Positions 25,676 through 33,619 of a stretch of DNA of 64,000 nt are shown piece after piece. A program made the translations under genes and the position numbers. The first letter of the stretch is position 1. Every line of letters starts with the position of its first letter. This DNA is from Cohnella sp. OV330 (GTDB taxonomy: Bacteria > Bacillota > Bacilli > Paenibacillales > Paenibacillaceae): positions 680,513 to 744,512 of the forward strand of contig NZ_FOKE01000002.1 in the NCBI RefSeq assembly GCF_900112065.1. Reading direction: 5' to 3'. The notes beneath the pieces were generated by a model, which made no database searches, had not been told where the DNA came from, and saw only the letters and a list, made by a program, of their open reading frames with translations.

Positions 25676-25905
25676 TTAGGCGAGCGCCGGCGGGTAGGAA
25701 AACAGTTCCATGGGTTTATAGGAAAAAAGTAGGGGACCCCTTGTCTCCCAAGCCTAGCTAAAATTCATTTCATTAATTTACCAGGTTTAAAAATTCGTCA
25801 TCTGGGTATGCGCGATGCCATTGCGTTTTGTCGCTGCCGGACGCTTCCCGCCAGGGCGCCTATCCAGCGAACGCTGACCTCCAACGACGGCAAAGCCTCA
25901 AGAAC

Positions 25906-25940
25906 ACAAAAAGACGCTTCCGCACCCTGCGAAAGCGTCT
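25906..25940 (-). terminator. Terminator of the carbohydrate operon
   Basis: Stem GACGCTTTCGC / GCGGAAGCGTC (minus strand, one mismatch) followed by T5GTGTT, 13 nt behind the GH43 stop. Confidence 0.85.
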
Positions 25941-25952
25941 CCTGCCGCGCGA

Positions 25953-26870
25953 TCAGTCCCGCTCGTCCAGCGGCTCGCCGACCGATATCGCGCCGTTTTC
26001 TTCTTTCATCTCCAGAAACAGCGGCCGTTCCTCCGGCGACCGATTCGGCGCGTGGATCGCCAGCGCCCGGCGGCCGTCAAACTGGCGGAACACCATTCCG
26101 TGCCCGCCGTCGTCGCGGTAGAGCGCCTCCGGCTGATGCGTCCACGGGCCCAGGACACCGCCGGTTTCCGACTTGGCGACGCCGAGCGCATACCTGTTGT
26201 CGATGAAGCTGGCCCAGAGCATGTACAGTTCGCCGTCATCCCCGCGGAACAAATACGGCCCGTCGGTCACGTAGTTGACCGTGTCCGGGTAGCGCGGCGA
26301 CACGAACGGCGTCGTCCAAGGCGCTTCCGAAGCGCTGAACAGCGTGGCCGGCTCTCCCTCGGCGCGGGACAGATCAGGCGCAAGCCGAACCGCGCACACT
26401 TCCCCGTCCCCGATCTGCTGCCACTCGCGGCAGAATACCATCCACGGATCGCCGGCTTCATCCACGAACAGGCTGCCGTCGAGCGAGCTCCAGGCTTCCG
26501 GCGTGACAGGACCTTCGCTTAGCGGCTCGAACGGTCCCAATGGGCGATCCGAGGCGAGTACCGCCGTGCCGAGCCTCGCGTTGTCTTTGCGCCGGAACGT
26601 GGCGAACATATAAAAGCGTCCCCCGTACGCGTATACCTCCGGCGCCCAGAAGTTCGCGTCGGAGAAAAAGTCCGCCGGCGGGCGAAATACCGGATGCGGT
26701 CCTTCCCAGTTCGACAGATCGTCGCTCTCATAGGCGTCGAAGCCCGTTCCCGGCCCCCAGATATTTTTGTCCGTGCTGCCGAACAAATAATACTTGCCCG
26801 CTTCCTCCAAGGGCAGCACGAACGGGTCGCGGATCTGAATGTCTTTGCATTTCAAAGCGGATTTCAGCAC
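25953..26870 (-). CDS. GH43-family beta-propeller glycosidase
   Basis: 305 residues, the bare five-bladed propeller. Asp15 in QIRDPFVL is the likely general base. WAPEVY and SLDGSLFVDEAGDPWMVF are typical GH43 segments, and TDGPYLFRGDDGELYMLW follows. Members are mostly arabinofuranosidases, xylosidases or arabinanases. No signal peptide, so it probably acts inside the cell on imported oligosaccharides. GTG 26870 with GGAGG 7 nt upstream; it begins 12 nt behind the preceding glycosidase and is the last gene of the transporter operon. Exact specificity is unknown. Confidence 0.82.
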   Translation of the reverse strand: MLKSALKCKDIQIRDPFVLPLEEAGKYYLFGSTDKNIWGPGTGFDAYESDDLSNWEGPHPVFRPPADFFSDANFWAPEVYAYGGRFYMFATFRRKDNARLGTAVLASDRPLGPFEPLSEGPVTPEAWSSLDGSLFVDEAGDPWMVFCREWQQIGDGEVCAVRLAPDLSRAEGEPATLFSASEAPWTTPFVSPRYPDTVNYVTDGPYLFRGDDGELYMLWASFIDNRYALGVAKSETGGVLGPWTHQPEALYRDDGGHGMVFRQFDGRRALAIHAPNRSPEERPLFLEMKEENGAISVGEPLDERD

Positions 26871-26882
26871 GACCGCACCTCC

Positions 26883-28526
26883 TTATTCGTAAGTCGGATA
26901 GACGAGCCCGATATCAAGCACGCTCTCGAAGCTTCCGTCCGCATAGGCGAGCAGTTCGTTGCCCTTGACGCTGAAGGGCACGGTTCGACCGTCCCACGCC
27001 AGCTCGCCCGTAACGGCGCGCGCGCTCATGCCGAGCAGCCCCGTCAGCCGGCCCGCGCGGTCCGTGATCGCGCGGACGCCGGAAGGGAATGTCATCCACG
27101 GACGTTCGTCGCGATATACCTGCGAGGTCTCGCGAGTATTGACCAATTCGTAGACGACGCCGTCCACCGTTCTGCCGTAGGCCGTCTCCCCCGTCGCATC
27201 TTCCCCGTGATCTCTGGCGTCGGGCAGCAGTCCCGTGAACCAGAGCTCGCCCTCGGGCGTCGGCAGGATGCCGCACAGCCTCTCCACATAATCGAGCAGG
27301 CACAGGATCGAAGGCGAATAGGCTTCGGTGAAGCCCGCCTCCCCCGTCCAGGGACTCACCGTCTGCGCGAAGCGCGGCGCCCGGGCGAACGAAGCCAGAA
27401 TCGGCTGTATCGCCCAAGTCAGCTCGACATGACGGCCGTGCTGCTCGAACGCGTGCGGCGCACGGATCAGGCTGAGGTAGTTGGACGGCCCGGCCCAGCT
27501 GTTGTAGTTGGAAAAAGGATCGAACCGCGGGTCGTCCATCGCGATCGAGGTGAACGGGTATTTGGCGAAAAACTTCCTCGTGTTCAGCAGATATCGCTCG
27601 AGCATCTCGTCGAAGAAAGCCCTGTCGCCGACTTCGCATGCCATGACGCGGAGCAGGATGTCGGACTGTATCCGCACCAATCGCCCGTGCCGGTCGCGGT
27701 CGTAGAAGAAATGGTCCTTTTCGTCGAAGCACTCCCTGAACAAGCTCTGCAAGCTCGCGCCTGCCTTCTCCCGCCATTCGTCGCCCGACTCGCCCAGCTC
27801 CTCGGCGATCCGTGCCAAATACCGGCGCTGGCAATAGACGTTGGCCGTCAAGTCCGGCGCGAGAAACGGCAGCACCGGCGAATCCGGATCCCATCGGGAG
27901 GCGTCCCCCTGGTAAGGCGCATCCGGCGCGTGCCAAAAACGCGGCGACAGGTCGTGCCCCGTATCGAAGGCGCTGAACGCCTCCACGCAGCCGGTGCCGC
28001 GCGTGTTGCGGTTCGCGGCGAGCCAGCCGTCATAGCGGACCATGGCGTCGTACATTTCGCGCAAGAATGCAGGATCCCCGCCGTTGAGCGAATAGTGGTT
28101 CCAAACGCTGCGCGCGAGCGGCGTGACGAGCTGGATCTGCCTGAAGGACGGACCGCGCTCTGTCACCTTATACGGGAATAAGCCGTCCCCGCGCTGATGC
28201 TTCGCGAACGACCGGTACGTCGCCTCCGACACTTCCGGCAGGAAGCGGGAGAGCAGCTCCGCGTTGATCGTCCCCGTGCTCTCCAGCCAGCAGCCGAAGT
28301 AGATGCCCCCCTCCTGCAGGATCGGATCGCCGCCGCCCGTCGGTTTGATGCATTCCATAAGCTGGCGCATCGCCCGGTAATAGACGCCTTCGAGCCGGCC
28401 TTCCGACGCCGCGAACCTGACGCCCGAGCGCCGCAGCGCCTCGGGAATAAGGCGCTCCTGCCCGTCGCCGTCCGCCTGGCGCAGCCCCCTTAACTTGTCG
28501 AGCAATCGCTCCGCTTGCAAGACCAT
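26883..28526 (-). CDS. (alpha/alpha)6-barrel glycosidase, MGH1/GH63-like
   Basis: 547 residues. The sequence pattern (GCWLESTGTINAELL, SVWNHYSLNGGDPAFL, YDGWLAANRNTRGTG, FSNYNSWAGPSNY, LTWAIQPIL) is that of helical-barrel glycosidases such as mannosylglycerate-hydrolase-like and GH63 proteins. Two acidic residues in those blocks are likely catalytic, but I cannot assign them safely. No signal peptide, so it is probably cytoplasmic and works on what the adjacent ABC transporter imports. It follows the binding-protein gene after a strong hairpin and precedes the GH43 gene closely. The ribosome site before ATG 28526 is weak. Confidence 0.68.
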   Translation of the reverse strand: MVLQAERLLDKLRGLRQADGDGQERLIPEALRRSGVRFAASEGRLEGVYYRAMRQLMECIKPTGGGDPILQEGGIYFGCWLESTGTINAELLSRFLPEVSEATYRSFAKHQRGDGLFPYKVTERGPSFRQIQLVTPLARSVWNHYSLNGGDPAFLREMYDAMVRYDGWLAANRNTRGTGCVEAFSAFDTGHDLSPRFWHAPDAPYQGDASRWDPDSPVLPFLAPDLTANVYCQRRYLARIAEELGESGDEWREKAGASLQSLFRECFDEKDHFFYDRDRHGRLVRIQSDILLRVMACEVGDRAFFDEMLERYLLNTRKFFAKYPFTSIAMDDPRFDPFSNYNSWAGPSNYLSLIRAPHAFEQHGRHVELTWAIQPILASFARAPRFAQTVSPWTGEAGFTEAYSPSILCLLDYVERLCGILPTPEGELWFTGLLPDARDHGEDATGETAYGRTVDGVVYELVNTRETSQVYRDERPWMTFPSGVRAITDRAGRLTGLLGMSARAVTGELAWDGRTVPFSVKGNELLAYADGSFESVLDIGLVYPTYE

Positions 28527-28556
28527 CCTGCCATCGCCCCGCCTTCATCAAATTGG

Positions 28557-28613
28557 AATCCCCCGCGACCGCGGGGCCGGCGACAACGGCCGGTCCCGCA
28601 GCGGCGGGGGATT
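28557..28613 (-). other. Strong intercistronic hairpin behind the binding-protein gene
   Basis: Arms AATCCCCCGC / GCGGGGGATT enclose further GC-rich pairing, with no U tract. It sits between the solute-binding lipoprotein gene and the glycosidase genes, where hairpins often stabilise the binding-protein mRNA so that it exceeds the enzymes. That role is inferred. Confidence 0.6.
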
Positions 28614-28643
28614 ATTCGCGCATCATGGCCTGTTATTTCGCAA

Positions 28644-29996
28644 TCAAGAATTGCTGTTGCTGTTGAAAATCTTGACCGTACCGCTATAGAATTCCGAGAC
28701 CGCCTTCTCCACGCTTTCTTTGCCGAAGCCGATCTTCTGAACCGTGTTGTCCGACAGCTTGATGAACTCCGCGTTGCCGGGCGGATTGTAGCTGATCGCG
28801 AACGGCTCCTTCTTGTTCGCCTCGGAGACTCGGCTCGTGAAGTCGTACACGATCTTGTCGGCCGCGGTCGCTTCCGCTTCCAGGGCCGCGCGGCTCGAAG
28901 CCGTTACCGGCACGCCGCGGTTGCTGCCGAGAATTTTCGCCGCCTCGGGATCGTTGATCCAGAAGTTCATGAACTTGGCGACTTCCGCCGGATGCTCCGT
29001 CTTGCCGTAACCCGAGATGCCCTGGCTCGATTCGAAGACGACGCCAGTTCCCTTCGGACCGCGAGGCACCTGCACCATCGTCAGTTCGTCTTTCGTCGTG
29101 CTTTGGAACGAAGCCAGCATGTTGGACGGGAGCAGCGTCATCGCGACCTTGCCGGTGATGATGAGCGACTTGCTCGCGTCGGTCGGCGGATTGGATACCT
29201 GCAGGTCCGGCGTCACGACGCCTCCGGCCTTGGACGTCTTGTCCCAATACTGGAACCACGGCAGCAAGTCCGCTTCCTCGAAACCTAACTTGTTGTTCGC
29301 CATATCGTACAGCTGCTTGCCGTTTTGCTTCAGGTAAATGTCCAGGCTGTCGGTCGTGAAGTTGTAGGTGCCGTAGTAGCCCTTGCCCAGCTTGTCGGAA
29401 ATTTCCTTGCTGATGCGGGCGTAGTCGTCCCAGTTCCAGCCGTCCTGCGGCAACTCGACGCCGGCCTTCTCGAACATCGTCTTGTTGATGACGATGCCGC
29501 GGGCGTTCGCGCCTGCCGAAATGTGCACCAGCTTGCCGCCGAGCGTGCCGTACTGCACCATCGTCGTATCCATATCGGACAGGTTCAGTTCCTTGTCCTT
29601 GTAAGGTCCCAGATCGAGGAGCACGCCCTTGTTGGCGTAGTCGACCACGTTGCCTCCGAGGAAGAAGATGTCGGGCGCGGTGCCGGAGGCGAGCTGCGTG
29701 TTCAGCTTGTCGAAGTAGCCGTCCTGCGGCCCGAATTCGCCGGTGATCGCGATGCCCGGATTTTTCTGCTCGAACAGCTCGATCGCCTTGTTCGTCAGGT
29801 CGGCGCGCTTCTGGTCGCCCCACCACATCATGCGGAGCTCGACCTGCTTTTGCTCTCCGCTGGCGCCGCCCGAATCGCTCGAGCCTGCCGGCGAGCTCGA
29901 TCCTGCCGCGTTATTTCCTGCGCCGCCGGAATTGCCGCAAGCGCTGAGCGCGACCGCCATGGCGGTTACTGCGATCGGAAGCCATCTTTTTTTCAT
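28644..29996 (-). CDS. Sugar ABC transporter substrate-binding lipoprotein
   Basis: 450 residues, family 1 extracellular solute-binding protein. A lipoprotein signal (LPIAVTAMAVALSACGNSGG) is cleaved before Cys, followed by a Gly/Ser-rich tether. Then come ELRMMWWGDQKRADLTNKAIELFEQKNPGIAITGEF and the family LASGTAPDIFFLGG. It binds oligosaccharides outside the membrane for the two permeases upstream. ATG 29996 has GGGGAGAG 6 nt upstream; the longer frame contains no signal at its start. No ATP-binding subunit is encoded nearby, as usual for these operons, which share MsmX-type ATPases. Confidence 0.93.
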   Translation of the reverse strand: MKKRWLPIAVTAMAVALSACGNSGGAGNNAAGSSSPAGSSDSGGASGEQKQVELRMMWWGDQKRADLTNKAIELFEQKNPGIAITGEFGPQDGYFDKLNTQLASGTAPDIFFLGGNVVDYANKGVLLDLGPYKDKELNLSDMDTTMVQYGTLGGKLVHISAGANARGIVINKTMFEKAGVELPQDGWNWDDYARISKEISDKLGKGYYGTYNFTTDSLDIYLKQNGKQLYDMANNKLGFEEADLLPWFQYWDKTSKAGGVVTPDLQVSNPPTDASKSLIITGKVAMTLLPSNMLASFQSTTKDELTMVQVPRGPKGTGVVFESSQGISGYGKTEHPAEVAKFMNFWINDPEAAKILGSNRGVPVTASSRAALEAEATAADKIVYDFTSRVSEANKKEPFAISYNPPGNAEFIKLSDNTVQKIGFGKESVEKAVSEFYSGTVKIFNSNSNS

Positions 29997-30070
29997 CGTG
30001 AGCTCTCCCCTAATCGTATTGAGATGAGAAGCGTTTACAATGCTCATCCTACTTGGATTCGCCGGCCGCT

Positions 30071-30113
30071 TGAATGTCATTCCTTCGGCTGTTCGCTATC
30101 AATTTTTTCAGGC
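30071..30113. repeat. Copy 1 of an imperfect direct repeat flanking the permease pair
   Basis: Very similar to 31958-31998. In the minus direction it reads EKIDSEQPKE-stop in the frame where copy 2 encodes the C-terminus GKIDSELPKK-stop of the YesN-like regulator. It looks like a duplicated end of a regulator gene lying between permease and binding-protein genes. Confidence 0.7.
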
Positions 30114-30134
30114 GGCCCCGATCCCGAGCCTCGT

Positions 30135-30977
30135 TCACTTCAGGCCCGTCGTCGCGATGCCGTCCAGGAAGTAGCGCTGGAAGACGAGGAAAATCAGCGT
30201 GATCGGCAGAAGCGAGAGGACAGAGATCGCCATGAGCGCCCCCCAATCCGAGGTGCCCGACGGGTCGAACAGCGCCCGGATGCCGAGCTGCACCGTAAAC
30301 AGCTTGATGTCGCTGATATAGATCATTTGGCTGAAAAAGTCGTCCCACGTCCAGATGAAGGTAAAGATCGCGGTCGTGATGAGCGCGGGCAACAGCAGCG
30401 GCATGATGATGCGGAAGTACAGCTTTTGCTGGCTGCAGCCGTCGATCGTCGCGCTCTCGTCCAGCTCCTTCGGGATGCCGCGGATGAATTGGACCATGAG
30501 CAGGATAAAAAACGAATCGTGCGCCAGCCACTTCGGCAGGAAGAGCGGCAGGTACGTATTGATCCAGTGCAGCTCGCTGAAGATGATGTATTGCGGGACG
30601 AGCGTCACGTGGTACGGCAGCATGATCGTCACCAGCATCATGGCGAACCAGATCTTTTTGAACCGGAACTCGAGCCGTGCGAACGCGTAGGCAGCGAACG
30701 AACATGTAACGATGTTGCCGAGCACGGCCAAGATGGAGACCAGAGCCGAGTTGCCGAAGAAACGGGCGAACGTGATGCCCTGGAAGCCTCTCCATCCGTT
30801 GCGGTAATTATCCAGCGTCCACGTGCTCGGCCAGAGGCCGGTATCCGTGAAGATATCCTGGTTCGGCTTGAACGAGCTCGCAAGCAGCCACAGCACCGGG
30901 TAGAGCATCGCCAGGCCGATCGCGACGATAAGCAGATGCCGCAGTCCGCTGCCGGAATAGCGTCTAAACGTCAGCAT
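30135..30977 (-). CDS. Sugar ABC transporter permease, MalG type
   Basis: 280 residues with six predicted membrane helices (first LLIVAIGLAMLYPVLWLLASS). The cytoplasmic EAA loop that docks the ATPase reads ELDESATIDGCSQQKLYFRI. The C-terminus FLDGIATTGLK is typical of MalG-like subunits. It begins 6 nt behind the MalF-like gene, so the two are translated together. Imports carbohydrate with the lipoprotein encoded downstream. Confidence 0.94.
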   Translation of the reverse strand: MLTFRRYSGSGLRHLLIVAIGLAMLYPVLWLLASSFKPNQDIFTDTGLWPSTWTLDNYRNGWRGFQGITFARFFGNSALVSILAVLGNIVTCSFAAYAFARLEFRFKKIWFAMMLVTIMLPYHVTLVPQYIIFSELHWINTYLPLFLPKWLAHDSFFILLMVQFIRGIPKELDESATIDGCSQQKLYFRIIMPLLLPALITTAIFTFIWTWDDFFSQMIYISDIKLFTVQLGIRALFDPSGTSDWGALMAISVLSLLPITLIFLVFQRYFLDGIATTGLK

Positions 30978-30983
30978 ACCCGA

Positions 30984-31898
30984 TTACCTCCCTTCCTTGC
31001 CGTCGCCGTAGAACACCCAGAACCGGGACGTGGCGAAGATGATCCCCGTGAAGACGGCGATGATGACGAGCATGATCCAGGCCAGCGCGCTGGCATAGCC
31101 CATGTCGAAGTAAGAGAAGCCCTTCAGGTACAGGTACAACGTGTAGAACATCGACGCGTCGAGGGGTCCTCCGTGTCCGTCCCCGATGACGTAGGCCGGC
31201 GTGAACGCTTGGAAGGAGTTGATGATGCTCATGATCAGGTTGAAGAAAATGACGGGCGTCAGCATCGGCAGCGAGATCTTGAAAAACTGGCGGACCTTGC
31301 CCGCGCCGTCCACCTGGGAGGCTTCGTACAGGTCGGCCGGAATCTGCTTGAGCCCCGCCAGGAAGATGACCATCGCGGAGCCGAACTGCCAGATCGACAG
31401 CGTCACGATCGGGTAGATCAGGTAGTCGGGGTGGGCGATCCAAGCGGGCCCGTGGATACCGAACCAGCCGAGGAAGCCGTTGATCAGGCCGTCGGTGTCG
31501 AAGATCTGGCGCCAGACGATCGAGATGGCGACGCTGCCTCCGAGCAGGGACGGGATGTAGTAGACGGTGCGGTAAATGCCGAGCGCCTTGATCCCTTTGT
31601 TCAGCGCCATAGCCACGAGCAGCGCGAAAATGAGCCGCAGCGGGACAGACAGGATGACGTATTTGAACGTCAGCTTCAGCGATCCCGTGAAGGTCGAGTC
31701 GTCGGTAAAAATGGTTTTGAAATTGGCGAAGCCGATCCACTCGGGCGCGCTGAGCAGATTATACTTCGTCAGCGACAAATACAGCGAGCCGAGCATCGGC
31801 CCGAGCGTCAGGCAAAAAAGACCGATCAGCCAGGGCAGCAAAAACAAATAAGCCGTACGGTTGTGGGGATAAATCCGTTGCCGGCGCGCAGTCCGCAT
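30984..31898 (-). CDS. Sugar ABC transporter permease, MalF type
   Basis: 304 residues. The N-terminal helix (TAYLFLLPWLIGLFCLTLGPML) is typical of MalF/UgpA-like subunits, and the EAA loop reads DLYEASQVDGAGKVRQFFKI. ATG 31898 with GGAGG 9 nt upstream is preferred; the open frame to 31943 has no ribosome site. First transport gene behind the YesM/YesN-like pair, which probably controls it. Confidence 0.94.
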   Translation of the reverse strand: MRTARRQRIYPHNRTAYLFLLPWLIGLFCLTLGPMLGSLYLSLTKYNLLSAPEWIGFANFKTIFTDDSTFTGSLKLTFKYVILSVPLRLIFALLVAMALNKGIKALGIYRTVYYIPSLLGGSVAISIVWRQIFDTDGLINGFLGWFGIHGPAWIAHPDYLIYPIVTLSIWQFGSAMVIFLAGLKQIPADLYEASQVDGAGKVRQFFKISLPMLTPVIFFNLIMSIINSFQAFTPAYVIGDGHGGPLDASMFYTLYLYLKGFSYFDMGYASALAWIMLVIIAVFTGIIFATSRFWVFYGDGKEGR

Positions 31899-31957
31899 AT
31901 CGCGACGCCTCCTTTGCGATGATGATATCCTCATCATAAGCATCGGAGGCGGATGGC

Positions 31958-31998
31958 TGAATTCTATTTCTTCGGCAATTCGCTATCAATTTTTCCGG
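31958..31998. repeat. Copy 2 of the imperfect direct repeat flanking the permease pair
   Basis: Covers the last codons and stop of the response-regulator gene. About 35 of 42 positions match 30071-30113. Confidence 0.7.
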
Positions 31999-33619
31999 TT
32001 GCGGACGCCCGCTGCCGATAGTCGGACGGCGTCACGCCGTACGTTCGCTTGAACTTCGAGCTAAAGTAGCTGGCGTTGGAGAAGCCCGTCAGCTCCGCGA
32101 TGTCCCACAGGCTTAGCTGCGTACCCTCCAGCAGCCGGATCGCCTGTGCCATCCGGGCGTCGGTCACGTATTGAATGAACGTCTTGCCGACCTTGCTCTT
32201 GAACATTTCCGAGAAATAGGAGGGGTTGTAGTTGAACCGTTCGGCCAGGTCGGTCAGGTTCAGGTCCGTCATATAATTCTCGTCGATAAAGCGCAGCACG
32301 GCGTCGATGAGCGCATGATCGCTCTCCTCCGCTTCGTGCCGATGCTGCAGCGCCACCTTCTCGGCGATCCGCGTCAGAAATACGCGGGCCTTGTCCGCGG
32401 TATCCAGCGCGAGCGCCATCTCGGGGCGCAGCCACAGCTGCTCCGCGTGGTCCAGCGCGATGCCCGACTCGTTCGCCTGCGACTCGAGCTGCAGGTACAG
32501 CTGGAAGATGACCTTGACGAAGCCGGCCTGCGAAGCCGCGAACGCCTCGTCCAGCGGCAGGCGGATCGCGCGCTCGAACGCTTCGGGTTCTCCGCGTTCC
32601 AGATAGCGCTCGATCACCTTGAGCTCCTCGCCGGTCATCGCTGTCCGGCCTGCGGGCGACCGGCGGTCCTCCTCGTGGAGCCCGCTCCCGGACAGATTCC
32701 AGGCGAGCAGCGACGAGAGGTAGCCCTCCTTCCACTGCTTGAAGCCGATCGCGGGCCGGCCGATTCCGACGGCCAGCTCGAAGCCGAGCAGCGCGGCCGT
32801 TTGCTCCGCGAGCTGGGCAGCGAAGTCCCCCAGCCAAGCCTCGCTCTCGACGGTCGCGAAGTGGACGAGACCCGGGTAGCCCGCATCGCGAAACGCCTCG
32901 CAAGCCCCGCCGCTCTCCAGCGCCCGCTCCCTGCAGATCAGCTCGAGCGGCAGGCGGAACTGGTCCGGGGAACGGTCCGGGTTCCCGCCGATCGTTGCGC
33001 CATCCACTTCAGCCTGCGCAGGCTGGCGGTTCGCAGGCGCCCGCTCTCGCAAGCCGACGGTCAAGAAGCGGACCTCCGCCTCCGACCAAGCGTCCAGCCC
33101 GAATCTGCGTGCCCGCTCCAAAGCCGCAGCCTCCCGGTCCACCTCGCCTTTGATAAGACGGACGACGAAGTGCTCCTTCATCTCTTTGTAGTACTGCGAG
33201 AGCTCCCACCGGGTCCGCTCCTCGCGCGCCGTCTCCTGCCGTTCGCCGTCCAGTTCGCCGGTCACCTTCGAGAGCACGTCGGCCAGCTCGTCGGCGGCGA
33301 CGGGCTTCAGCAGATAGTCGCTGGCCTGGTGCCGCAGCGCGGCTCTCGCATATTGAAAGTCCTCGTAGCCCGTAATGACGACGAGACGGATGTCGGGATG
33401 GCGCTCGCGGCACGCCTCGAGGAACGAGACGCCGTCCATGACCGGCATGTTCATATCCGTGATAACGATGTCGTAGGCTTCGTCCTCCAGGCGCTCCAAC
33501 GCCTCGACGCCGTTCGAAGCCTCCCCGGCCAGTTCAAGCCCGAGCTTGCCCGCATCGATTTTCAGCCTCAGGCCCTGCCGGATCTCCGGTTCGTCATCCA
33601 CGATCAATACTCGGTACAT
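31964..33619 (-). CDS. YesN-like response regulator with AraC DNA-binding domain
   Basis: 551 residues. The receiver domain at 1-120 has acidic pocket VDDEPE, phospho-acceptor Asp in VITDMNMP and Lys in YLLKPV. A long helical middle follows, then two AraC helix-turn-helices at the C-terminus (DLNLTDLAERFNYNPSYFSEMFKSKVGKTF and SLWDIAELTGFSNASYFSSKFKRTYGVTPSDYRQ). ATG 33619 has GGAGG 9 nt upstream and lies inside the kinase gene (26-nt overlap). It probably activates the downstream sugar transporter and glycosidase genes. Confidence 0.94.
   Translation of the reverse strand: MYRVLIVDDEPEIRQGLRLKIDAGKLGLELAGEASNGVEALERLEDEAYDIVITDMNMPVMDGVSFLEACRERHPDIRLVVITGYEDFQYARAALRHQASDYLLKPVAADELADVLSKVTGELDGERQETAREERTRWELSQYYKEMKEHFVVRLIKGEVDREAAALERARRFGLDAWSEAEVRFLTVGLRERAPANRQPAQAEVDGATIGGNPDRSPDQFRLPLELICRERALESGGACEAFRDAGYPGLVHFATVESEAWLGDFAAQLAEQTAALLGFELAVGIGRPAIGFKQWKEGYLSSLLAWNLSGSGLHEEDRRSPAGRTAMTGEELKVIERYLERGEPEAFERAIRLPLDEAFAASQAGFVKVIFQLYLQLESQANESGIALDHAEQLWLRPEMALALDTADKARVFLTRIAEKVALQHRHEAEESDHALIDAVLRFIDENYMTDLNLTDLAERFNYNPSYFSEMFKSKVGKTFIQYVTDARMAQAIRLLEGTQLSLWDIAELTGFSNASYFSSKFKRTYGVTPSDYRQRASATGKIDSELPKK

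Noticed and set aside
29325..31922. Plus-strand frame of 865 codons opposite the ABC transporter genes
   Set aside because: Antisense of three clear genes; charged low-complexity sequence without domains.
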